Source: Planctomycetota bacterium
Lineage (GTDB): Bacteria; Planctomycetota; Phycisphaerae; Sedimentisphaerales; Anaerohalosphaeraceae
Direction: 5' to 3'
DNA length: 17,749 nt
Assembly (NCBI GenBank): GCA_019456245.1
Contig: VRUF01000029.1
Location: forward strand, 1 to 17,749
Below the pieces are notes generated by a model, which made no database searches, had not been told where the DNA came from, and saw only the letters and a program-made list of their open reading frames with translations. Position numbers and translations under genes: made by a program. Shown piece by piece: positions 1-7,965 of the stretch. The stretch's first letter is position 1; each line of letters opens with the position of its first letter.

Positions 1-478
1 CAGTGCCCTATGGAACGCATTTAGGGCTGAGGGAAGATTCTTATTAAGTTTCCAACAAGTCAGCGCCTTCATTTTTTCCGGTTTCGAGATGATGTTGGCC
101 CCGCCGCAGCTCTATGTTGCAGTTTGCCTTCTCAGGATGGCGTTACCCTGCCCCTGGCGATATCTGTGCACACCTAGCCCAAGGGTGCAGCGCAGAGGCC
201 TTTGTGGGCCACGGTTCGACCGTATGTGCAATTTCTTAGAAGCCTCGTTTCATTCGTAACCTTTTCATATACATTGTGTTAAGAAAGATAAACCTCCGTC
301 CCCTCAGAACTTTGGTCCCACATTGGGTCCAAGGGAAAACAGGAATTCGACGCTGATCGGCGATTAGGTAGGCGCTGGCTGATGAAATTTTCCCAGCTTG
401 CAAGTGGACACCAGCCTAGGACGAATCTACCCTGCCCGCTATTGCGCACGGTCTACCACTGACCTTTTCATTCCTGCT
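1..478. other. Intergenic stretch without a recognisable gene
   Basis: I see no open frame here that resembles a known protein and no RNA gene. The one structured element is an imperfect palindrome at 312-332: two 9-base arms with a single central T-T mismatch around a 3-base loop. It lies beyond the stop of the minus-strand EF-hand fragment, so it could form a hairpin at the end of that transcript, but no T-run follows it on either strand. I do not call it a terminator. Confidence 0.4.
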
Positions 479-1042
479 CTAAGGCCTTCCACCGAACCTG
501 CTCCAGGCGACCAGCACAATGGACAGCGACCCAAGCAGAAAGAGGTCGCCGACGAAGTCAGTGAGGTCGGTGAGGACCTTTGTAGAGTTGCTCTTGCTGA
601 AACAGCCACCACTGCCATTTGAAGGTGGCATCGCGCCAGCGACTTCGAGTTCCGCCTGGCTGAGTTCGCTATCGCCGTTGAAATCCAGTGCATTAAACTC
701 GCCTAGTGTGAGGCCTGCAAAAATTTCCTGTGCTTCTTGGAAACTGAGCGTACCATCGCTATTTGTGTCGCTTACGTCGAATTCGTCTATGAGCGTCTGA
801 GCAATTTCCTGCGATGGCTCACCGTCACCCTCTCCTTCACCTTCTCCTTCACCCTCACCTTCACCTCCGCCCTCACCTTCTCCTTCTCCGATGATTTGCA
901 ACGCGATGTTTGGCAGTGTCTTGTCTTCACTGGCGGAGAGTACGATGTCTTCTATTATCAGTGGTTGATAACCTTCTGCTTCGACATCTAAGGTGTAGGT
1001 CCCTTCTTGTACGTTGAGGAATAGGAAGTCGCCAAGCAGATC
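479..1042 (-). pseudogene. C-terminal fragment of a secreted EF-hand surface protein with Gly-Glu linker
   Basis: The frame stays open through the tRNA remnant upstream, but protein-like sequence begins only at about 1042. In order it shows the end of a carboxypeptidase-regulatory-like beta-sandwich (NVQEGTYTLDVEAEGYQPL), a Gly-Glu repeat linker of about 20 residues, two EF-hand calcium loops (DTNSDGTLSFQE and DFNGDSELSQAE, dockerin-like spacing), then Gly-Gly-Cys, a hydrophobic helix (LFLLGSLSIVLVAW) and a short Arg-containing end. Such tails in GE-linker proteins usually act in surface sorting or membrane anchoring. No signal peptide or N-terminal domain remains: the first residues of the frame are translated tRNA sequence. 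I read it as the 3' part of a larger exported protein gene cut by recombination. It is not known whether the missing part survives elsewhere. Confidence 0.72.
821..890. repeat. Low-complexity hexamer-like repeat encoding the Gly-Glu linker
   Basis: The plus strand shows repeats of CTTCTC, CTTCAC and similar units. Read on the minus strand these encode alternating Gly and Glu in the surface-protein fragment. Such tracts vary in length easily by slippage. Confidence 0.8.
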
Positions 1043-1044
1043 TG

Positions 1045-1072
1045 TGGTGGGCGGTGCAGGATTCGAACCCGC
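1045..1072 (-). other. 3' end of a tRNA gene (T arm, acceptor 3' strand and CCA); probable attachment-site remnant
   Basis: On the minus strand, 1072 to 1056 forms a T arm: 5-bp stem (one G-T pair) closing a TTCGAAT loop. It is followed by a 7-nt acceptor 3' strand (ACCGCCC), discriminator A, and CCA at 1047-1045. A 5' acceptor strand (GGGCGGT) with D and anticodon arms is not present upstream, so this is not a functional tRNA. Integrative elements commonly use the 3' end of tRNA genes as the attachment core, and a tyrosine-recombinase relic lies 340 bp away, so I read it as an att-type scar (inference). It explains the misleading peptides in both directions here (AGSNPAPPTT and GAGFEPATT). 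Confidence 0.75.
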
Positions 1073-1413
1073 CACCACCGACGACAAAACCACTGCACTT
1101 CCGCAACACAATCACAACAAAAACCATACACTCCAACAGCTTGCGGAAGGGGCAGAAAGCACTTCCCGCACGCTTCCTGATCACTTTCCTGACACTTCTT
1201 TGCACAAGAAATGTGCAACATACGTGCAATGGGATGCGCTACCCAAACCGGTCAAAACGGCAATCAGACAATGGCCATCGCTCCCAGAAACCACACGGAA
1301 GATAATACAACGCCTGTGCGAAGAAGCTCAACTACACATCCCGAGCGATAATTCATGACAACGCTATCTGAACGAGCGCGCACTGCCGTGCCTGCCTCCG
1401 CTCCTCTGTTTGT
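1073..1413. other. Degenerate stretch between the tRNA remnant and the integrase relic
   Basis: A plus-strand frame is open to 1358. Its second half, around 1227-1325, reads like protein (YVQWDALPKPVKTAIRQWP and following), with a Trp-x-x-Leu-Pro motif repeated. Similar motifs occur near the ends of some integrases and of small genes beside them. It has no convincing ribosome binding site, and its first part is translated tRNA sequence. It may be a decayed coding remnant associated with the integrase, but I cannot assign it. Confidence 0.3.
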
Positions 1414-1542
1414 CGTTCCGCCAGGCACGGCACCATCAACCAGACCATGAACACCTACGCCAGAACCAGACAACAACGACTCACACAAATCACAGAAAAC
1501 GTCGCCATCACCCTCGGCTTGAACGTCAGAAAAAGGGGTTGA
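1414..1542 (+). pseudogene. Tyrosine recombinase, C-terminal relic (first copy)
   Basis: The frame ending at TGA 1540-1542 encodes ARHGTINQTMNTYARTRQQR and a further ~20 residues. This is the end of the catalytic domain of a phage-type integrase: the second conserved His (ARH), and the nucleophilic Tyr in TMNTYART about nine residues later. The Arg-containing first half, the HxxR box and the DNA-binding domain are all missing, and the frame is closed by a stop at 1369-1371. It is therefore non-functional. It is related to the relic ending at 10362 (both have TMNTYARTRQQRL followed by ITE) but clearly diverged at DNA level, so the two are not a recent duplication. Confidence 0.75.
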
Positions 1543-1608
1543 TTCAACGCCTATAGTACTACCTGGTCTGGGTTAATTTAATAAAGCTAAGGAGATTCTC
1601 GAATCATA

Positions 1609-2274
1609 ATGGAAGTCAACGATTCATATAAGGAGTTTTATGGTCCTGTTACTAAACATATGCACGCGTTAGTAGCTGAAAGGATGGTGCCTTTATCAGT
1701 AGCAGGACTAATGCAAGATAGAATTGAAGTAGGAAGAGACGTCTCTAAGGTCAATCGCCATCTGATGAACAATTATTATGACACTGGAGATGCTATTGTG
1801 TATCATCCTGATGGACGAATAAAAATAGTTCTTGATTCCCAACTTTTGAGGAGTATAACCCCCAAGAGTGAATTAAGGGACGGGGCATTAGTTGTTTCCG
1901 ATGACAACTACGCTGCTGCTGAAGGAGTAGAATTCAAGAGTGGAGATTTGGGGAGAATCAATTCATGGTTGTCACCGAAAGAAATTAAGGCTCACCCTGT
2001 TTGGCAAGTGTTAGCAAGGGACCAAGCACTCTTAGACGAGTATACAGATTATATCCTCGCAGAAGCCAATGAAAGTTTCGGTTACGATGTTGTTATGGGT
2101 GTTTTCCTTGAGAGTAAAGGGTATGAACCACAGCTTAGAACCGTGTTCATCGGCGGGATCGCAAACGCGTCCTTTATGGGTGGCGGAAACGATATCGACA
2201 ATAGAGGCGGACGTCTCATAGGAATAAAATCAAGAGATCAGAATGTAGGTGATCTAGTTTCAACAAACCATTGA
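1609..2274 (+). CDS. Unrecognised 221-residue protein
   Basis: A clean open frame with good codon structure and more A+T than the integrase relic before it. I do not recognise the family. The protein looks soluble: no signal peptide and no membrane segment. A mixed alpha/beta N-terminal half contains DAIVYHPDGRIKIVLDSQLL. The middle has SGDLGRINSWLSPKEI. The C-terminal segment is rich in Gly and Asn around residues 181-200 (GGIANASFMGGGNDIDNRGG), which could be a loop or ligand-binding region. A GGAG lies at 1591-1594, about 14 bases before the ATG, longer than ideal; no better start exists. The gene stands alone, convergent with the sirtuin operon 100 bp downstream. It could be cargo of the bracketed island. 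Confidence 0.7.
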   Translation: MEVNDSYKEFYGPVTKHMHALVAERMVPLSVAGLMQDRIEVGRDVSKVNRHLMNNYYDTGDAIVYHPDGRIKIVLDSQLLRSITPKSELRDGALVVSDDNYAAAEGVEFKSGDLGRINSWLSPKEIKAHPVWQVLARDQALLDEYTDYILAEANESFGYDVVMGVFLESKGYEPQLRTVFIGGIANASFMGGGNDIDNRGGRLIGIKSRDQNVGDLVSTNH

Positions 2275-2375
2275 AAATGCCCTTATTCGCCTACGATTGT
2301 GCGAGTTGGATGCGACTTCGCCCGAGCCGAGGTTATCATAGTAACTGATGATGCAGCAATGTCAACGAATTCTTG
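2275..2375. other. Convergent intergenic region
   Basis: This lies between the 3' ends of the plus-strand unknown gene and the minus-strand sirtuin. A bulged 6-bp stem around 2299-2320 is possible, but no T-run follows it in either direction, so no intrinsic terminator can be called. Confidence 0.4.
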
Positions 2376-3140
2376 TTAATTGCCCGCTAACGGCAGCTCC
2401 TTCTTCCGAATCAGCGTCTCAAGCAGTGTTAAAGTCTTGGAAGCACTACCCTGGATAAATTTATCAGTTATGCTGTCCGTAAAAACCGTTGGGTACACGT
2501 TAAATTCTAAAATAACAGCCCCCTGATCCTTGGCAAGCATGGGCAGATCAGCGGCAGGACTAACCTTTCCTGAAGTGCCGATGATAATCATAACATCACA
2601 CGTTCTCAAGTATTTTAACGTATTTCTCCACACTTCCTTATCAATTGTTTCACCGAAAAATAAAACGTCTGGCCTCATAAGCCCATCACATCGTTGACAC
2701 CGCAGCGGAGCATCTGGAAGATTATCAACCTCCAATGGAGATGTTCGACCACACTCAAGACAAGACGCGCTCCTCGTATTTCCATCAAACTCAATCACAT
2801 TTCTGCTGCCAGCTTGCTGGTGCAAGCCATCAATGTTCTGGGTGATAACTGCCTCGATGTATCCCAGAGCTTCCAATTCTGCCAGCACTCGATGACCTTT
2901 GTTCGGCTCTTTCCCGCAGAAACTAAGAGCAAGTTCACGCCAACAACCCCAAACCTTACTTGGATTGGATTTGAACGCTTCTAAAGAGGCATACTCCTCA
3001 GGCGGGAATCTTTCCCATATCCCTTTAGAGCTTCGATAGTCCGGTACGCCGCTTTCGACAGATATACCTGCGCCGGTTAACGCCACGCACGTTTTCATCT
3101 TGCCCAATATGCTAACGGCAGTTTCAACAGAGTTCTCCAC
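2376..3140 (-). CDS. Sir2-family (sirtuin) NAD-binding protein lacking the catalytic histidine
   Basis: The 254-residue length and motif order fit the single-domain bacterial sirtuins (CobB-like): GAGIS (23-27) then ESGVPDYR for NAD binding, QNIDGLH (101-107), two Cys pairs for structural zinc (C127/C130 and C148/C151), RPDVLFFGE (156-164) and GTSGKVSPAADLP (188-200). The normal catalytic motif after VIE is LHG; here it reads EFDG, with Asp119 in place of the base His. In deacetylating sirtuins that His is essential, so classical lysine deacylation is doubtful, whereas NAD binding or an ADP-ribosyl transfer role remains possible. The start is GTG at 3140, with GAGGT 7 bases before it. It is the last gene of the six-gene operon, 25 bp after the HD protein. 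The same operon begins with a GNAT acetyltransferase. Confidence 0.93.
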   Translation of the reverse strand: MENSVETAVSILGKMKTCVALTGAGISVESGVPDYRSSKGIWERFPPEEYASLEAFKSNPSKVWGCWRELALSFCGKEPNKGHRVLAELEALGYIEAVITQNIDGLHQQAGSRNVIEFDGNTRSASCLECGRTSPLEVDNLPDAPLRCQRCDGLMRPDVLFFGETIDKEVWRNTLKYLRTCDVMIIIGTSGKVSPAADLPMLAKDQGAVILEFNVYPTVFTDSITDKFIQGSASKTLTLLETLIRKKELPLAGN

Positions 3141-3165
3141 GGGTAGACCTCACTTTGGAGATTCT

Positions 3166-4893
3166 TTACATTTCTTTTTTCTTCTGCCGGGCGTTTTCAA
3201 TAGTAACGAAGAATCCCCCCAAAGACTCGTCATAATTCTCAGATTGTTCTTCGTTGCTTTTCTCTACCCATCTTTGAAGGGACATCGATCTCTTGGGATC
3301 ATTCATGGTCCCGTCGAAAGTAATAAACAGTTGGGTGCCTTTGACTTGACGATATCCTTTCTCGCGACGAAGACGAACAAATAGCTCGTCCTTTTTCAGA
3401 AAAAAAGCAATCGGTTTGCTCTTACTACTCGTCTTCGAACTAATATTTTCTGTTTCAATCTTCTCGAACTTGGAGCGCAAGAAATTCTGGCATGAATCAA
3501 GGAGCTTGAGGAGAAAAGCAATCGGTTTGCTCTTACTACTCGTCTTCGAACTAATATTTTCTGTTTCAATCTTCTCGAACTTGAAGCGCGAGAAATTCTG
3601 GCATGAATCAAGGAGCTTGAGGAGAAAGGGGATTGGTTCGCGCGTGAAAAGGAGGGGATTGGTTTCTTCTTGCTCCGCAGTGGTCGATTCGCTCAGGGTA
3701 TCTTTGCCATCAATGGAGTAATGATGACCATATGCGGCTGAGGCAGCGGTAAGCAGCACGAGACAATCTTTCAAGTTGTCCATGGAGTTACTGATCTTGC
3801 GCTGGGAATCGAATCGTCTCACGAGTTCATACGCAGCCCAAGGGGCATGCCATCGGCGGTTAACCCCATAAAAATTCTTGCGCTTTTCCAGACGAACCTC
3901 GTTGATAACGTTCGGAAACATATTCTCAATTGTTGACTCAATATGGTCTTCGCTTATAAAGTCGAAGAGGTCATGGAGAATGCCTATTCTATGGAAGTTC
4001 TTGGGAATGTCTTTCACGTCGTCTAATCCACAGTCGAAACAATCTTGGCGGGTGAAAGAATAGAAGTTCCCAATTTCGCACACACCACCATTTTCCGGTC
4101 GTCTCATGTTATAACCCGTCACTTCCCACACCAGTGATAGGTAGTATCCAATGTCATGAAAAAGGGATGCACAGTGCCAGCAGTTTATAACGAAATCTCT
4201 ACCCCTTTCCCCATGAAAACAATGCTCCAATAACGACTCAACATCATTTACATCGATTTCCAGTACGCTTGCAAGTTGCTGCCTATGATCGCGCAAATAC
4301 GAAAAATAAAGATCCCTAACCAAATCCTTAAGACGGCGATCCCCATCTAAAGAGCATACAGGATAATGATGCAAGAGAATGGATCCCATACAAGCTACAT
4401 AGCAGGGATGAAACAGTCTTTCGCTGTAGGGACTAAGATCGCCTTTGGATGGGTCATAATTCTCTCCCAGGACATGGTTGCTAAAATGGGCTAGCATATC
4501 GTAGACGGAATAGACACAATAGGAAAACGAATCCCCAAACGCCTCAATTGGATAAATAAGAATGTCGGCGGTCTCCAGTAAGATCTTGAGGTCATCTTCG
4601 GACACTTCCTCGTTCTCAAAAAAGAACTTGAAAACAAGATTCGTATTCTTCTCTGCAAAATTCTTTTGATAATGATATCTAGATTTGCCGAAAACAAAGG
4701 TTCTATGGTCCTTGAGCCTTTGCAGAAGCGCTTCTGACTCAAGCCCATGAGCTTGCGGACCGAGGCGTTCCCTAAGCCCTGCTACACAGCGCTCAATGAT
4801 TGCTTGCTGTGACAGCATTGTACCATCTAACACGCTCTTTCCGTGCGAAGGGGCAGCAAAGAAGTTCTCGCCAAATCCAGATATTAAACTCAT
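3166..4893 (-). CDS. HD-type putative phosphohydrolase with an internal tandem duplication
   Basis: The 575-residue protein has no clear relative that I recognise. The core contains H240-x5-H246-D247 within WHCASLFHDIG, a second His-Asp pair (GILHD, about 307-308), H349 in RRWHAPWAAYELV and a His pair at 390-391 (AYGHHYS). This spacing of His/Asp clusters on predicted helices resembles HD-superfamily metal-dependent phosphohydrolases, which act on nucleotides or cyclic nucleotides; the assignment is by motif only. Residues 420-456 and 457-493 are two near-identical 37-residue units (FLLKLLDSCQNF and KFEKIETENISSKTSSKSK), followed by the start of a third. The C-terminal ~80 residues are basic and then acidic. 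ATG 4893 overlaps the ATPase stop in a TGATG arrangement, implying translational coupling; GTG 4896 is an alternative start. The adjacent ATPase is the obvious partner. Confidence 0.75.
   Translation of the reverse strand: MSLISGFGENFFAAPSHGKSVLDGTMLSQQAIIERCVAGLRERLGPQAHGLESEALLQRLKDHRTFVFGKSRYHYQKNFAEKNTNLVFKFFFENEEVSEDDLKILLETADILIYPIEAFGDSFSYCVYSVYDMLAHFSNHVLGENYDPSKGDLSPYSERLFHPCYVACMGSILLHHYPVCSLDGDRRLKDLVRDLYFSYLRDHRQQLASVLEIDVNDVESLLEHCFHGERGRDFVINCWHCASLFHDIGYYLSLVWEVTGYNMRRPENGGVCEIGNFYSFTRQDCFDCGLDDVKDIPKNFHRIGILHDLFDFISEDHIESTIENMFPNVINEVRLEKRKNFYGVNRRWHAPWAAYELVRRFDSQRKISNSMDNLKDCLVLLTAASAAYGHHYSIDGKDTLSESTTAEQEETNPLLFTREPIPFLLKLLDSCQNFSRFKFEKIETENISSKTSSKSKPIAFLLKLLDSCQNFLRSKFEKIETENISSKTSSKSKPIAFFLKKDELFVRLRREKGYRQVKGTQLFITFDGTMNDPKRSMSLQRWVEKSNEEQSENYDESLGGFFVTIENARQKKKEM
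3403..3624. repeat. Two-copy 111-bp direct tandem repeat inside the HD-protein gene
   Basis: The units begin at 3403 and 3514 with the same AAAAGCAATCGGTTTGC sequence and differ at only a few bases (for example GGAGCGCAAG versus GAAGCGCGAG). A partial, diverged third copy begins at 3625. The period is a multiple of three, so the frame is kept and 37 residues are duplicated. The high nucleotide identity points to a recent duplication. Confidence 0.95.
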
Positions 4894-6542
4894 CACACCT
4901 CTTTAGCCTCAACACCGCGCCTGATTTCGCGTAGTATTTCTCCGATTGTTTTGTCTTCAGCTAACGAATTCTTCCCCAAAAGTTCCTTCAGGGGAGGTAA
5001 AGAGGAATGAGACGAGCACCTGAAAAGGTCCTCGATAGGATATGGCTTAATGAACTTTGGGGAAGGCGAAAGGAGGAATCTCTCGATAATCTTCAAACTT
5101 GGGAAACGAGCAATGCTTGTAAGTGCAGGATGATATCGGAATAAGCGCATCAGATCTTTCGGTTTCTCGTATAGAGATCTAATTTTTCCCTCTTTCAACT
5201 TGTTGATAATCCACATAAAATACCGATCCGAGTCTGTTTCAATTGCTTGCTGCCGTAAGAGATCCATTTCTATCTGAAGACCTGCGACATCCTGCACATC
5301 GGCACTCGTAATAAACACCGCCATGCCCTGAGCGATTCTAGCTAAATTGCAAGACAATTGTGAAAATGTTGAATAACCTGGCGAATTGTCGATTAGGACA
5401 ATTTGAACACCCTTCTCCTTCCTAAGCGCAACCAGCAAACCACGCAAGAGTTTCGATATTCGTTCAACGTCTCCACCAGCAAACGCATCGTATATATTCA
5501 TCCTTTGTACGGCCAGAGGACAGGAGTGCGATACGAGAAGATTATTCGAAAACTCTTTGATTGAGGAATTTGTCGGGTTTCCGAAAAGCTCTTCCATACG
5601 GTCTTGGGCATCAGAGATTGTCTTGTTAGGGTCAAGATAATCTTCCAATGTTTGAACGAGTTTTTTAGGGAATTCAAAAATAAACGGAAATGAAGGACCT
5701 TGAAAATCCATGTCCAGAATGCAAGTCTTGAAACCTTCCTGTGCCAACTTCAAGGCCAAAACGAGTAGAATTAACGTCTTTCCGACACCTCCTTTACGTG
5801 AATGCGCTGAGAACATAAAAGGTAAATCCCGTTCCCCAAAATCCACTCTCCGCCGCATTGTTTCAAACTGATTCAATATCTCAAATTGCCCAAGTAACTC
5901 TTTAAAAACCCACGTTTGAACTTCGGAATCACCCGACAGACCTTCGCCTCGTAAATAACGTTTTTGTTTATACTGGATGGTGTTGGCAACAGAGCGAATT
6001 TGGTCAGGCAGAAATGCAGAAGCGTTTAAAGCTAGAGCATATAATACCCAATCCTTCAAGTCCTGATCAGAATTATCGTTCTTGTACACATTGTTAAAGA
6101 GAAACTCAAAAACGGTGGTCGCGAGTTTCTCTTCACTAACCCCAATCGGACTCGAAATCAACGTAGCTGTGAGAGTTGCCACTGCTTCTTTTTGGGATTC
6201 TAGCGGCATGACCGGAAAACTATCCCTTACACGCTTGAGGAGGCTAGTCATTTGCTCGTACGAGAAGTTTTCACTCAGAATTGAAAGCGTTCGAAATAGA
6301 TCGGGGTGGTAGTCTTCGGGCTGTTGTTCTCTAAGACATTCTAGCCCTTGCGCTGCCCAATCTTTCAAGGTAGGAGTTCGCGACTCATGCTCCTGTTCAG
6401 CTTTCTTTGTGCTGGCGGGGTCTCTGATTGAGTATTTCCAGTTTTCCAATAGCGATGAGAATGGATGCTCTTTGTATATCTGTAGGGCTTCACTCAAGTT
6501 CTTGCCCCAAGTTGAGGATGAAATTTGCATCGACTTCCTCAT
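4893..6542 (-). CDS. ParA/MinD-type (deviant Walker A) ATPase with long helical N-terminal region
   Basis: The 549-residue protein has a clear SIMIBI ATPase domain from about residue 242: deviant Walker A KGGVGKT (250-256), switch-I-like DMDFQGPS (277-284), and Walker B/switch II LIDNSPG (383-389), followed by TSADVQDVAGLQIEMDLL, typical of ParA/MinD proteins. Most ParA or MinD proteins are 250-300 residues; this one adds about 240 N-terminal residues rich in helix, possibly a HEAT-like or TPR-like platform, with no recognised domain. Such ATPases usually dimerise on ATP and position or regulate partners on DNA or membranes. There is no ParB-like gene or parS-like cluster nearby, so plasmid-style partition is unlikely. 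It is 11 bp after the symporter stop and overlaps the HD gene. A second ATG at 6530, with AGGA five bases before it, may be the real start. Confidence 0.9.
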   Translation of the reverse strand: MRKSMQISSSTWGKNLSEALQIYKEHPFSSLLENWKYSIRDPASTKKAEQEHESRTPTLKDWAAQGLECLREQQPEDYHPDLFRTLSILSENFSYEQMTSLLKRVRDSFPVMPLESQKEAVATLTATLISSPIGVSEEKLATTVFEFLFNNVYKNDNSDQDLKDWVLYALALNASAFLPDQIRSVANTIQYKQKRYLRGEGLSGDSEVQTWVFKELLGQFEILNQFETMRRRVDFGERDLPFMFSAHSRKGGVGKTLILLVLALKLAQEGFKTCILDMDFQGPSFPFIFEFPKKLVQTLEDYLDPNKTISDAQDRMEELFGNPTNSSIKEFSNNLLVSHSCPLAVQRMNIYDAFAGGDVERISKLLRGLLVALRKEKGVQIVLIDNSPGYSTFSQLSCNLARIAQGMAVFITSADVQDVAGLQIEMDLLRQQAIETDSDRYFMWIINKLKEGKIRSLYEKPKDLMRLFRYHPALTSIARFPSLKIIERFLLSPSPKFIKPYPIEDLFRCSSHSSLPPLKELLGKNSLAEDKTIGEILREIRRGVEAKEV

Positions 6543-6553
6543 GACTTTTTTGC

Positions 6554-7942
6554 CTAAGTTTGGCCCCGTGTCTTCTTTGAGAACTGAGTTGCGACAACGA
6601 GCACAATTACAGTAGGTACTATTGCAATCACGCCTGCCGTTTCTGCATCAGCAGTTGCAGCCGTATAGGCAATAGCGGTAATCCAGCCAATGAGGATTGA
6701 CCAAAATGCCGCGTTAGCAGTCGTATGTTTCCAGAAAAATCCGGATAACGTCGCTGGAACAAGAATCATTAGCCAAGTTAAAACAGTGAAAAGGATTCCT
6801 ACTATATTTGGGAAAGCCGTAATAATCGCTATAACTAATACGCCACAAATCAGTGTTACAATCCGAAGGAACTTGATTGCTGTTTTTTCATCCAGTTCAG
6901 TACCTTGACGAGAGCGGAAAAAATCTTGTGTAATCGCGGATGATACGACTAAGAGAAAACTGTCCGCAGATGACGTGAACGCCGCAAGATAAGCCACCAT
7001 TAGCAATCCAATCATGCCACTTGGAAGTAAATGAGTGATTAAAGCAGGCAGAGCGTATTCAGCGTCGATATCCGGTAGCAAGGCTCGACTGCACATACCA
7101 AGATAAACTGCCATTGCCGCCCCAATTGAAATCAAGAAACCTCCTGCCACAACAGCATTGCGTGCCGTCTTCATATCCCTTGCAGAAAACACGCGCTGCC
7201 AAATGTCCTGTGAAGAAAACAGGATAGGAATAACTACAATATAAGTTCCGATGATCTTGTCCACCCCCCAAGTCGTAGGGCCAAAAAACTCAGTTGGAAG
7301 GTTCGCTGCGAGCCCTCCTGCCTTTGCGACAGCTGCGTAAGCGGCAGGAATTAGACAGCATAGACCGATAAGCGTTACAACTAGCTGAAGTAAATCTGTC
7401 CATACAACGGCCAAGAACCCCCCGAGTATGACGTAGATAACCACGATTCCAGCCCCCAATGGCACAGCCAGAGAAAACGGGATTTCGAAGAGAGTAGAGA
7501 GAAACAGGCCAATGCCATATACATTGATTGACGCAAGCGCTAGGAAATTTGCGACGGTCAGTAAGCTTCCAAGGACTTGTGTTTTTCTGTCATATCGATC
7601 AAGAAGCATATCGGCATAGGTTTTGTACTTTCTCTCCTCAGAAACCCTTTTGAGCTTTGAAACGAACGTTGCAAATAATAAAAACGCAATGAGAACAGCT
7701 GGCGGTGACCACATAACTGAAATTCCATATTTGTAGCCATATATTGCGTGAGCAAAAACAATGGAGAATCCAGCAATTGTGCTAACAATCGTTCCGAAAA
7801 CATGCCAAAACCCAAGGGAATGTCCTGCCAATACGAATGTGTCGAATCCTTTCTGTTGACGAGCGAATAGAACTCCCACTGCCAAGCAGACAGCAAAGAA
7901 GCACAGGACGATAACAGCATCTAGCCCATATGCAGTCGACAT
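6554..7942 (-). CDS. Sodium:solute symporter family (SSS) permease
   Basis: The 462-residue protein is hydrophobic throughout, with about 12-13 membrane spans. It carries the SSS-family signatures: an N-terminal region with FVLAGHSLGFWHVFGTIVST, a cytoplasmic loop followed by the conserved GGFLAVVWTDLLQ (174-186), and a later segment, MVAYLAAFTSSADSFLLVVS, matching the sodium-site Ser/Thr helix. The family (PutP/PanF/SglT type) imports sugars, amino acids, vitamins or organic acids with sodium; the substrate cannot be told from sequence. An AGGAG lies 8 bases before the ATG. The gene is 23 bp after the radical SAM gene and 11 bp before the ATPase, so co-transcribed. A transporter in the middle suggests that the operon handles an imported small molecule, or that the permease serves as a membrane sensor (inference). 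Confidence 0.93.
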   Translation of the reverse strand: MSTAYGLDAVIVLCFFAVCLAVGVLFARQQKGFDTFVLAGHSLGFWHVFGTIVSTIAGFSIVFAHAIYGYKYGISVMWSPPAVLIAFLLFATFVSKLKRVSEERKYKTYADMLLDRYDRKTQVLGSLLTVANFLALASINVYGIGLFLSTLFEIPFSLAVPLGAGIVVIYVILGGFLAVVWTDLLQLVVTLIGLCCLIPAAYAAVAKAGGLAANLPTEFFGPTTWGVDKIIGTYIVVIPILFSSQDIWQRVFSARDMKTARNAVVAGGFLISIGAAMAVYLGMCSRALLPDIDAEYALPALITHLLPSGMIGLLMVAYLAAFTSSADSFLLVVSSAITQDFFRSRQGTELDEKTAIKFLRIVTLICGVLVIAIITAFPNIVGILFTVLTWLMILVPATLSGFFWKHTTANAAFWSILIGWITAIAYTAATADAETAGVIAIVPTVIVLVVATQFSKKTRGQT

Positions 7943-7965
7943 GACCTTTTCTCCTCACCCCAACA

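Noticed and set aside
821..890. CRISPR-like or regulatory repeat array
   Set aside because: It is a short hexamer-type coding repeat for a Gly-Glu linker; there are no spacers. No CRISPR array is seen anywhere in the window.
1045..1110. A complete tRNA gene on the minus strand
   Set aside because: No 5' acceptor strand, D arm or matching anticodon stem is present upstream of the T arm.
1014..1358. Open frame containing GAGFEPATT, suggestive of an integrase end
   Set aside because: That peptide is translated from the tRNA 3' remnant. Only the later part looks protein-like, and there is no start or ribosome binding site.
2376..3140. Defence-type SIR2 NADase
   Set aside because: The protein is a compact 254-residue sirtuin with the structural zinc cysteines and canonical small-sirtuin motifs, unlike the large zinc-free SIR2 domains of known defence proteins. 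The missing His is noted separately.
4893..6542. Plasmid partition ParA
   Set aside because: No ParB-like gene, parS-like repeats or replication gene nearby; the domain order and neighbours differ.
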